Part shown: piece after piece, positions 29,461 to 38,890 of the stretch
Layout of the letters: each line of letters starts with the position of its first letter
How positions within the stretch are numbered: position 1 is the first letter of the stretch
Source: Apostichopus japonicus
Taxonomy: Eukaryota; Echinodermata; Holothuroidea; Aspidochirotida; Stichopodidae
Length of the DNA stretch: 64,000 bases
Assembly: GCF_037975245.1 (NCBI RefSeq)
Contig: NC_092576.1
Span: 39,177,111-39,241,110 of the forward strand
Direction of reading: 5' to 3'
Position numbers and translations under genes: made by a program
Notes under the pieces: generated by a model
The model's database searches: none
What the model saw: the letters and a program-made list of their open reading frames with translations, nothing else
What the model was told of the DNA's origin: nothing

Positions 29461-30850
29461 GCCAACTATACATTTAAATTAAAGAACAAGTTAAGCATAT
29501 AGGATGGTGACTTCGAAGTTCGCCCACTTAAGACTTAAAACACCCCAAAACTAAATCTTCTGGTATAAATCATTTGAAAATATACTTCATATGGTGGGAG
29601 AATTTTGTTATAGTACGATACACGGCCAAACTTTCTTTCCTGCAAACTGTTTTCACGTTGTTTTCCAAGAAGATTCTTCGTGATTGTGGAACTGGTATTT
29701 CTTGCTAGAGTATTGCGAATTTCGGCCACGCAACCTACAGTGTGGCGCTGGTAAAAATTGGTGGCGCTGTTGCTCTTTCAGTAATTATAACAGACTTCAT
29801 AGATCTTCGTCATTTTATTGACAAATATGTAAGTAATTTCTTGCACACGGGTCATTTTGGAGAGAAAATAACTGTAGCTTCATACTTTTTGGTGAAATTT
29901 GGCTCTTCCTGTAGGTTTTCATGGTGAAAATCGTGTATTTCTTAGGGTGCCCGAACTTCGCAGTATGGCGAACTTCGCAATACTGACTATACTTTAGTAC
30001 TTACTTCAAAAGGTTCATCGAAAGTACATCAAAGGCTTCCAGAAGATAACTTAGATGTGTAGGTTATCATCTTAGACTCGTACGTATTGTCAAAACCCTT
30101 ACATAACCGACAACGTACATGTAATAGGCCCACCTTTATACTATAGAAACTCTCAAACTAGTCTAGCGTGAGGCTAAGATTACCTAGCATTGTACTAGCT
30201 TAGGCCTAACACTAGTTATATTACGGCTATGCTTAGCCTAAGTTCGGCAAACCTGAAACGAAACAAACATTGGAGGGATGTGAAACAGGCCTATGTTTCA
30301 TAGCCTAGTACTCACCTCTTCAACCAAATCAGTCTCTTCTGTAGCCTTATTCTACTTGAACAATAAGCCGAGACAAAAAAATAAGGGAATTTATGGCCAA
30401 TTTGAACTCGCTACAGAACGAAGTCTTCAGACCTGTACATTTTTTTTACAGCGCTGTAGTGTGTAGATTCACGATCACTTTCACCGGGTTTTCGCAAGTA
30501 GCGCCTGAACTGAAATGCGCGGGCTTTTCTCCTGGGGAGGATGTACGCTCAGGGATCGGCACGATTTGAAAGTTCAGATCGGAATTAAACTTCTCAAACT
30601 TGTCTATTTCGATGAATATTGCAACAAATTGGAAAATTCAACCACTAAATTGGGTATAAATAATCCAGCTAAGACTTTTATTACAGTAAAACAATCATCA
30701 AACGTAAAAATTACATCTTATTTGGCTGCATGGCTAAGGGAAATCAGGCTACTTGAAAGGAAAATAGTTACGTAATATACAAGCTTATATTCCAAACTAA
30801 TAACCTTGAATGGTACAGAAACTGCCAGTGTCCAAAAGTGAACGTCCGTG
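29461..30850. other. Non-coding stretch with weak open frames only
   Basis: Open frames of 61-86 codons (for example 30515-30775 on plus and 29535-29729 on minus) lack splice-supported partners and known motifs. GAACTTCGCA-type words recur near 29953-29977 and GTGGCGCTG twice near 29740-29770. I see no RNA gene or recognisable exon. Confidence 0.4.
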
Positions 30851-30921
30851 CTACTAAAGGGCGGATTCTCACATGCCCGCTCTGTACGCGGACACCCTAA
30901 CCACTACGCTATATGGACGCT
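30850..30921 (-). repeat. tRNA-derived SINE-like remnant
   Basis: On the minus strand, GCGTCCATATAGCGTAGTGG is followed by TTAGGGTGTCCGC, the loop GTACAGA, then GCGGGC. This is a good pol III A box (TAGCGTAGTGG) and an anticodon-like stem CCGC/GCGG with a 7-base loop. The end GGACGT can pair with the start GCGTCC. The B-box position reads GTGAGAATCCGC instead of GGTTCGAATCC, so the T arm is degenerate. It is more likely the head of a tRNA-derived SINE or a tRNA pseudogene than a working tRNA. A separate B-box-like GGTTCGAAACC occurs on the plus strand at about 30937. Confidence 0.4.
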
Positions 30922-31739
30922 GATTGTATGTCCAGAGGTTCGAAACCGGTAAGGAAGGTCTATATGTTTGGGACTTGCTATTCTGTTTATTTAAGTCTTG
31001 CTATTCTGTTTATTTAAGTCTTGCATGTGTCTCAAGCATGAATGTATTACGGTACCCTCACAGGATAATACTTCCGTGTCTCAGGTATGCATTTCTTTAA
31101 TGGAATTATATAACGGACACAGGACAATCTTAGCTATTATTTATTTGCATATAGGTGCGTGATTTTTACAAACACCACACGTGAATATGCCATTTTTTTG
31201 GCATAATGCTTATTTTCTCAAGCGATATAAATTATTTTCGACATTTCCGTAAAAACTAAACAGTAATGAACGTCGTTTACGTATTATACACAGGGACGTA
31301 GCTAAGGCCTGATGATTGAGAATGGGTATGGGGGGGGGGGGAAGAGATGTCGTGGCTGAAATTCCAACTGGATGGGATTTGGAGCCACAAAATTCCGACT
31401 GCTGCCTTGTAACCCGCACCCCCCCCCCCCACACCTTACTCTTCAACGATACAGTCAGTGTCAGACAGTCAGTCAGACACTCCATCTTTCGCGACTGCAC
31501 TTTTGTTTTTTCGGTACATTTGTACCACTGGCCCTCACTTCACAAATTTATTAATCACTCTGGTTAGCGAGTAAGCAATGAGTATAAGTTATCTGCTTGA
31601 TAGGCTACATAGACTACCAACTAAAAAAGCTATGTTAATGTAACAAAGGGGAAAACTTTTCTTTTTCAACAAATTATATTCGACGACATAGTGAACTACC
31701 CCAAAATACAGTGCTTTTTCCTAGCGCGCTTAATATTAT
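30922..31739. other. Non-coding stretch with G- and C-homopolymers
   Basis: No gene recognised. Holds the direct repeat TTGCTATTCTGTTTATTTAAG twice (near 30975 and 31002), a G-run at 31329-31341 and a C-run at 31420-31430. The open frames at 31210-31567 on both strands simply overlap these homopolymers. Confidence 0.45.
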
Positions 31740-31743
31740 TTTC

Positions 31744-31765
31744 TTGGGGGGTGGGGGGGGGGGTT
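31744..31765. repeat. Poly-G tract
   Basis: TTGGGGGGTGGGGGGGGGGG followed by TTT; low complexity, potential G-quadruplex on the plus strand. Confidence 0.8.
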
Positions 31766-31814
31766 TATCACTCACATGAAAAAAATTAAATTGTTCACTT
31801 CATTCCAACTGAGC

Positions 31815-32135
31815 ATTGGGAATGAAGTGAACAGTTAAACATTTTGCAGAAAAATGTTAAGTTGACGAGATACGATAAGTTGCCAATTAAACATTTTGCA
31901 GAAAATTTTACAATCGCTCAATTGGGATGAAGTGAACAATTGAACATTTTGCCCAAAACATGTCCAATTAACGAGATAAGAGAAGTTGTCAATTGAACAT
32001 TTTGCAGAAAATTTTTCAATTGCTCAGATGGAATGAAGTGAACAAGTGAACAATTTGCAGCAAAATGTCCAATACACGAGATATGATAAGTCAATTAAAC
32101 ATTTTTCAATAATTGTTCAATTGCTCAGTTTAAGC
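31815..32135. repeat. Minisatellite, ~106-bp unit, about 3 copies
   Basis: GAATGAAGTGAACA or GGATGAAGTGAACA recurs at 31820, 31925 and 32031. Each is followed by AACATTTTGC, an A-rich stretch, a block resembling ACGAGATA-GATAAGT, then CAATTAAACATTTT and CAATTGCTCA. Copies are roughly 80 percent alike by eye. Confidence 0.85.
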
Positions 32136-32759
32136 AACTAAGCAATCCAACATTTTTCTGTTTTTTTTTTGGATAAGATTTTATCTTGTTATTTTAACAA
32201 TTTACTGAAAAATTTCACTTTATGGGCAAAGTTTTTCGTATGTTGATTGCCATTTTAAGCTTCCGTAGAATAACATCGAGCGTTTTAATTGTATACGTTG
32301 TACAGTAGTTTATTAGGCATTTTTTTTAGAGTATTCAAAATCACACGAAGTTTTGTATGGTGGAGTATAAGAACCGCGAGATACAATTTCTTAATATGAC
32401 AAGGAAAACGTGATAAATATGACTGATTAAAGGTCAAGTTTGACCGAAAATTGTATGTCACTCACAAATAGCAAGAATTTATGAAAAATAGAGTGCGACA
32501 GTCGGAAATTCCGTACTCATAAGCGTACGTATACAATTTTAATCTAAGGCTGATGGGTACAGTTTCTTCCTCGTTATGATCCCCCACTATAATTTTCAGT
32601 TGATATATGTTATCAACATATTATGTTAAATTAAAAGTAAGTATAGGTATCATCAACCTATATATGAAATTGATCGCAGAGTCAATCAGGCGTACCGTAA
32701 TCGATTTAGGGAGGGGAAATTGATTGTGGGGTGAGGGGCTTCGGGTTCAAATACGTATA
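32136..32759. other. AT-rich unique stretch, nothing recognised
   Basis: No exon, RNA gene or clear repeat seen. Confidence 0.4.
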
Positions 32760-33165
32760 CTCATCAAAAGTAGTCTGTAATGGCCCCAAATTACGGCATG
32801 CCGTAATTGCTGGAAGTTTTCAAAAAAGTCCTTTCCTGAAGGTGTTCACTCTCCATATTGTTCGCTGACATGATAAACACACACAACAAGATGACTAAAT
32901 TCCCAGTTAGGTAAATTTCCTCCAAGGTGGTTAATAAAACAGTTTAAGAATTTTAACCTAAGGTGACCACATTTTAATATGTAGCATATATGGGACCAGT
33001 AAATCATACTTAGTATGATAGTAATATTTAGTAGAGTAGGGTCTACTCGTTTGTATTGGGCTTTAACCTAGTGAAGTTGCATATAACAAGGTTTGAACCT
33101 AACTAGAGACCAAAACTTCCCGGTATGTAACACCTTCGAAAAATAAATGAAGAGGCGCGGGAGGG
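32760..33165 (+). repeat. Compound repeat, segment A, copy 1
   Basis: This segment is similar to 42590-42960: both run through a TGTAATGGCC / TGTATTGGCC start, CTTTCCT, CTCTCCA-ATTGTTC, GACTGAAT or GACTAAAT, GAGGTAATTT-like text, CCGTTTAAGAAT or CAGTTTAAGAAT, AGGTGACCA, GCATATATGGG, TTGCATATAACAAG and AACACCTTCGAAA, then a poly-G run. Each copy is directly followed by B units. Confidence 0.8.
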
Positions 33166-34227
33166 GGGGGGGGTCGGGGTCGGACAGAGGATTCAAGAAA
33201 TTATGTAATATATTGGCTTCTTAAATAGTGCAGTTCCTAAAGGGTCTACTCGTTTGTATTGGATTTTAATGCCTTCTAAATCGCTTAATTTTAAAACATG
33301 TTCTGTGAAGACTACTATATTTCAGTCATACTTTCCCAAGCATGGGCACAATTCCCCTAAGCGTGGGCACAATAAAGTTACTGTCACACATGCATGTTAA
33401 CCAATATGTATATGTGTATCTATGTATATGTGTCAGGGGGGGGGGGGGGTCAGGTGTCTGAAAGAGGATTCAAGAAAGTATGTAATATATAAGCTTCTTT
33501 TATAGTGCAGTTCCTAAAGGGTCTACTTGTTTATATTGGGTTTAATTCCTTCTAAATTGCTTAATTTTCAAACGGTTTCTGTGAAGACTACTATATTTCA
33601 GTCATACTTTCCCAAGCGTGGGCACAATTCCCCTAAGCGTGGGCACAATAAAGTTACTGTCACACATGCATGTTGACAACATGTATATGTGTATATATGT
33701 ATATGTGTCGGGGGGGGGGGGGGTTGGGTCGGGTGTCTGAAAGAGGATTCAAGAAAGTATGTAACATATAGGCTTCTTTTATAGTGCAGTTCCTAAAGGG
33801 TCTACTCGTTTGTATTGGGTTTTAATGCTTTCTAAATCGCTTAATTTTCGAACAGTTTCTGTGAAGACTACTATATTTCAGTCATACTTTCTCAAGCGTG
33901 GGCACAATTCCCCTAAGCGTGGGCACAATAAAGTTACTGTCACACATGCATGTTAACCAATATGTATACATGTGTATCTATGTATATGTGTCAGGGGGGG
34001 GGGTCGGGGGTCGGAAAGAGGATTCAAGAAAGTATGTAATATATAGGCTTCTTTAATAGTGCAGTTCCTAAAGGGTCTACTCGTTTGTATTGGGTTTTAA
34101 TGCTTTCTAAATCGCTTAATTTTCGAACAGTTTCTGTGAAGACTACTATATTTCAGTCATACTTTCCCAAGCGTGGGCACAATTCCCCTAAGCGTGGGCA
34201 CAATAAAGTTACTGTCACGCATGCATG
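33166..34227 (+). repeat. Tandem ~276-bp B units, four copies
   Basis: Each unit begins after a poly-G run with GGTCGG and carries GAAAGAGGATTCAAGAAAG, TAGTGCAGTTCCTAAAGGG, TCTACTCGTTTGTATTGGG, TTTCAGTCATACTTTC, two copies of AAGCGTGGGCACAAT, AAGTTACTGTCACACATGCA and TATGTATATGTG. The AAAGTTACTGTCAC landmark recurs near 33374, 33650, 33928 and 34204. The fourth unit is interrupted by the TTAA-flanked transposon and resumes at 42354. Confidence 0.93.
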
Positions 34228-34231
34228 TTAA
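34228..34231. repeat. Left TTAA target site duplication
   Basis: GCATG-TTAA precedes the left end AGGGGCGTGGTC. Undisrupted B units read GCATGTTAACCAATATG at this spot, so a single TTAA is the empty site. Confidence 0.9.
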
Positions 34232-34250
34232 AGGGGCGTGGTCGTCATGA
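34232..34250 (+). repeat. Left terminal inverted repeat of the TTAA transposon
   Basis: AGGGGCGTGGTCGTCATGA; matches the right end at about 15 of 19 positions, strongest over GGCGTGGTCGT. Confidence 0.88.
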
Positions 34251-35386
34251 AATATCGACAGCAATTTAATTTTCAATTGTTCATTGTGATGTAAGAGGTT
34301 TTAACAGGGGGAAAAATAAATTCGTTTTTAGTATTCAATGTCAAGCTTTTAAAATTTAAAAATATATAAATTACAATATTTTAAATGATTACACTATGCA
34401 AAAAGATCGGAGGTGACTGGTAAGATGGATTCTACTTTAGGTAAGAGAGAAGTATAAATGGTATCTGACCACTAATTTCCAAGAAGTCTGCCGAACACAT
34501 GTGTGCAAAACACAGGCGTTGTTGCCACAGCGGCAATATGAAGTGCATGCGCTACATAATGTACAGTCCTCATCGCACTAACCGAATCGGAACCGTTGCT
34601 GTGTGTGCTGTATGTGTGTCTACAGACTTACAGTACAGGCAACCAGTTGACAACTCACCTTCAACATATGACAGTACCACCGCCGAAACATTCAATCGAA
34701 CGTATATTTTGTGAATTTCGAAAAACCTTCTTTGAAAATTACAAAAGAAGATGTCATCTGAACTAGCGTTACAATCATCATGGGATTCACGATTTTCCGG
34801 TGGAGTTCCTTCATGTTGTAATTGTAATAAGACAAGTCAGAGACAGCCCAGCACTAGGACTAGGGGCCGAGCAGGAGCTGGGTGTCCGTGCAAGGGACTA
34901 GGGGCCTACTGCAATTCTTTCTGTACGTGTGGCACAAAAAGGAAAGCTTGCCAGAATAAACCTACGGTATGTTAATAACTGACAACACAGCGTCTAGGTT
35001 AAGGTAGGCTAGGCATAAATGTGTCATTAGTAAGCCTAGGTCTATTATTAACTGGTAATGGTATAAGGCGAAGGTTAAGGGTGCTCTCGGCGTGCAAACG
35101 AATCGTCAAATATAATGCATGGTTGGAAGGGAGGGTGTCATATGCACTTACAACTTGAATTTTAATGTACAAGGCCTTATTTCATCAGCAAAGAAATTAT
35201 TTATTTATTATTACTATATTAGGCCTAGGCTAAGTCTAGTAAGTTAAGTGTATATATAGGCGTATGCTTATAATTATAAAGTGAACCAAATAAAAGTAGC
35301 CCTATAGGCTTGGGCGCTTGACATAAAAAGGGTTAAACGAGAATATGACATTGCTTTGGGGAGTGAGGGCGATTAGGGGATGGTTG

Positions 35387-35650
35387 TGGGATTAGGGGAT
35401 GGTTGTGACCAGCATGGCAAGCCCTAATACAAACATGGTAATAATCTAGGACTATAGGATTAAGCTGGTATAGTACTGTACATACAGCAGTGGTTCTATA
35501 CCGTGGGGTGTGAGCCAGGGATTAGGGGATGGTTGTGACCAGCATGGCAAGCCCTGATACAAACCTGGTAAGGATCTAGTACTAAATGGGTACTGCTGGT
35601 ATAGTACTGTACGCACAGCAGTGATTCTTTACCGTGGGGTGAGACCAGGG
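35387..35650 (+). repeat. Tandem duplication of ~132 bp in intron 1 of the ballast-like gene
   Basis: GGGATTAGGGGATGGTTGTG-ACCAGCATGGCAAGCCCT starts at 35387 and its second copy at about 35518. Both copies also share CTGGTATAGTACTGTAC, CAGCAGTG-TTCT and ACCGTGGGGTG. A shorter partial copy of GATTAGGGGATGGTTGTG precedes the first near 35370. Confidence 0.88.
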
Positions 35651-36021
35651 AGCTATACTCTGTATGAATAACAACTGTCCAGACAGATTAAAGCCCATAT
35701 GCCTATACTATAATGATATCTAGAGCATCACCATCTGATATCTACACTCAAACAGGCTCAAAGCCAGCAATGCTAGAAATATTGCATTCATAAGTGTCTT
35801 TTGAATTTTTTTCTTTATACAGGATTTGTCAGACACTAGTGATAGTGAGATCTCACCAAATGAGCATGCAGCAGGTGAAGATGATAGTGCACCTGGGCAG
35901 CAGAATGTGGCTTCAAACGAAAATGAATCTCAACTTCAGGTTGGCATAGCACACACTTTCCACTTTACTAAATATTTACATTACGTTGATGATCATAGAC
36001 TACAAAAATCATAACGTATGC

Positions 36022-36195
36022 AGATTATGATGCATATGATAATGTACTGTAGTACAAGGTTATGTCACAATGAGCAACTGCCCAATGTTAAAAGACCAAA
36101 ATTTGTCCAGATTATGATGCATATAATACAATGTTGTACAAGTTTATGTCACAATGTGCAACTGTGCCCACTGTTATCAGACCAATATTTGCTTA
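36022..36195 (+). repeat. Tandem duplication of ~91 bp in intron 2 of the ballast-like gene
   Basis: CAGATTATGATGCATAT begins near 36018 and again near 36109. Both are followed by AATGT-GTACAAG, TTATGTCACAATG-GCAACTG, CC-A-TGTTA and AGACCAA. Confidence 0.85.
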
Positions 36196-37676
36196 TTTTT
36201 CTATTTATAATTTATGTTGTACCGAATTCTTATAACAAAGAATATTGTCACACATACATTGGTGCAGTTGGACACCTTAGTGTCAGACACACCGGCAAAT
36301 CTCCAGAGAGTGATATTCAGATTGCAGCCAATACAGGTTTATGAAGTTCCCTAACAGAAGCAAACTATGTGATGTCACCATGCATGATGATTGGGCTGAA
36401 ACCACCCCCCCCCCAATTCATAAACCCAAAGTAATTTATCCACACCAGATATTCATTCAAAATATTAAAGTGTAATGAAAACTCAAAATCATAATACATT
36501 TCCAGCTAAAAATTTAACATTCCAAAATATGTCAGATTTTAAGGTTTTCAGTAAATAAAGATTAGAATATGAAAGTATAGCTTCTGAGGAATGTCAGTCT
36601 TTGTGAAATCAAAGAAAACCACATTTTGTCTCTTTCAATGATAACCAAACTAGTTATCTATCAAGATGAGTATTATGTTTTGTTTCACGTGAATGGCTGC
36701 GGTCCATTTTTTTTTGGTATGAAATCAAATGAAATGTTTGTGTTCAATTCTTTCTTAAAGGGATATTCCAGTGGCTGAAAATGTGACATTTTTGTGGATA
36801 AGATAAATTCCACACTGTTAGGGTTTCTGTGTTAAGAATGCCATCAAAATGCATCTTTGTGATTATTTTCATCTGTGAAGAACTGAATGAAATAGCTCAT
36901 AAATAGACATTGTATTTGAAGTGCCATGATTGCATCATTCACTCTGCTGTGTTCCACATGCATTCACAAAATACCAAAATTTCACCATTCAGAGTGCTAT
37001 GAGGTAGTGAGTTTGACCCAAAAAATATCCTGCATTTTTACTAGCAGCCAATTTCCCTGCTATCTCTTAATATGTTCATGATTGTACTGAAGGAATAAAC
37101 AAGCTATTTTCAATTTTCCAACAGATGTATGTACAAGGATTGTCACGAGAACAGTTAGAGCAGGTTGCAGTAGAGCTTCTCAGCAGAAACCCAGATGCTC
37201 ACAGTGATCTCACTGTGCCAAACCAACCTGAGGAAGTGACTGCTTCTCGTGAAGTCCCTTCGTGGTGCAAATGTCTGCAATGTGTAGAGATGCTAACTGA
37301 TGCGGAAAAGAAGTGCTGCACAAACAGGGTGCAACAATGTGTAACTTACTCGGATGCATTTAGGGATATTTGCCTTAATGCACACATCTTGGGTGTAAAT
37401 ATGCGCAAGGGAGAGGATGATCTTGCTTGAACCAACAGGAACTACAGACATTATGCTTACAGAAATTTTATTTACTTGAAGTTTGGTCGCCTAGGTAGAG
37501 GAAATAGAATGGTATTGCCATCCTGTTGCATCTCAAAGATAAGGGAAAGATTTCCATATGTGGATGGACAATATGTAGGATTCAATCCTGGCAACTACCT
37601 CATCGATTAAGAGAGAAAACAGTTTGAAAAGAAACCATATTGCCACAGTCGTAGTGATAAATTTGTAGTAATTGTT

Positions 37677-38075
37677 AACTTAAGTGGGGTGATGGCGGCA
37701 GAGTGGGGTGAGGGGTAACGGGTTGTTACTCCAAGCAGTGAAACATTGTTGAAGGTAAACTGATTACTTCATGGTTTGTGATAGGGATTTCAATCCTATT
37801 AACAACCTTTCGTAGAGTGATGGTAATTTCTTTTCTTATGTATATAGACAGTAGTAACCTATGTGGGATGATGGTGGGTGGGGCTGTGGGAGGCGTTTTT
37901 GTTACTCCAAGCAGTGAAACATTGTTGAAGGTAAACTGATTATTTCATGGTTTTCAAGTTTATAGAGAGTGTTAACCTAAGCAGGGTGGAGGGGAAGGGG
38001 TGTTATTGTTCTTCCAAGGAGTGAAAGAAGTTTGCAAATTATGCTGAAAGGTAAAATATTTATTTCTTGTTTTGA
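37677..38075 (+). repeat. Three imperfect tandem repeats between the transposon genes
   Basis: Blocks near 37677, 37853 and 37970 each run from TTAAC/TAACCTAAG-GGG through a G-rich stretch, then GTTACTCCAAGCAGTGAAAC (third copy: CTTCCAAGGAGTGAAA), then GAAGGTAAACTGATTA-TTC. The unit length varies from about 115 to 180 bp. They lie just downstream of the ballast-like gene, so they may contain its 3' end. Confidence 0.75.
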
Positions 38076-38890
38076 AAGGTATGAAAAGACACGATCAGGG
38101 GAAAAAGTTAGAATGTAGGTGGCAAATAGCAAATGCAGATCCAAATAATACAGATGTGAGCACTCCAATAAAGGTATAAAAAGTTCAAATTTAGTTGATG
38201 ACAATGTATTCTCTTTTCTTTCTCTCAAAAAATGAAGTATTATCACAGCCATTGTGATGTGTTATAGACAGTTAAAAACCATGAATGCTATCAGACCAAG
38301 TTGCCAAGCTTGTACTACTTTTAATTTTGATAAATGACCTCTTAAACAGCTGAGTTTCATCTATTACAGGGGCTGGACTACAGTAGGTAGTCTAAAGATA
38401 CTAGAACGTCATAACCCTACTAAAAGCCCCATTGACTTGCATGTTAAACCATTACAATAATATGTTCGTTAGTCTAGATAGAAGTTCTGACTTTATGCTA
38501 CTCACCACTGGATAAGACTACAGTTTGCCACCTCAGATGCATGCAAAACTCAGTGACAATACTTAAGACTTTAAGGCATCAATCAAATGACATGTTTACA
38601 GTGTGTTACAAGGATAAAATAGTATTGAATGTAATCCAAGGGCTCTGTTTTTGACATGAAAATCAAAGAACATGCTTTGCTTGACTTGTAACATAGTAAT
38701 AATAAAGTTGATCTAAATTAAATGAACGAGTAAAGTAGGGAGTCTTTAAATAACTCTTTAAGTGTAGTAAATTTAGCACACATCAAGACTTAACTTTATA
38801 TAACATCTCTCCGAGCCATTAAGAGTGCTAATCAATAACAAATCAAGTGAAATAAAACTGCATCTCGTTTCCTAAATTAACCATTGTAGC
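38076..38890. other. Spacer between the convergent transposon genes
   Basis: AT-rich, no open frame of interest. It should contain the 3' ends of both transposon genes; no decisive polyadenylation signal picked. Confidence 0.4.

Larger units (their letters stand above)
34751..37610 (+). pseudogene. Cysteine-rich / P2X7 ballast-like (P2RX7_C) protein, three exons, one in-frame stop
   Basis: Three exons with good splice sites, all phase 0: 34751-34966 (donor ACG|GTATGT), 35823-35939 (acceptor TTATACAG, donor CAG|GTTGGC) and 37125-37610 (acceptor TTCCAACAG). The chain would be 272 codons. Exon 1 ends in a cysteine-rich motif, GCPCKGLGAYCNSFCTCGTK then RKACQN, of CXC or Tesmin/TSO1-like spacing. 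Exon 2 is acidic and Ser-rich. Exon 3 starts with LSREQLEQVAVELLSRNP and then has the zinc-binding ballast fold seen in the P2X7 receptor tail: WCKCLQC, EKKCCTN, a CLN motif, YRHYAYRNFI, GRLGRGNRMVLPSCC, IRERFP and YVGF. There are no membrane segments, so it is not an ion channel. TGA at 37428-37430 cuts the domain before YRHYAYR; the frame then stays open to TAA at 37608-37610, so a single substitution may have killed it. It lies wholly inside the transposon and faces the transposase. Function is unknown; DNA binding is a guess from the cysteine motif. Confidence 0.82.

Noticed and set aside
37428-37430. TGA as selenocysteine
   Set aside because: No SECIS-like element was recognised and ballast-like proteins are not known selenoproteins; a nonsense mutation in a dead transposon is simpler.
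34751-37610. Functional P2X receptor gene
   Set aside because: No transmembrane segments or extracellular P2X domain; only the cytoplasmic ballast-like part is present.
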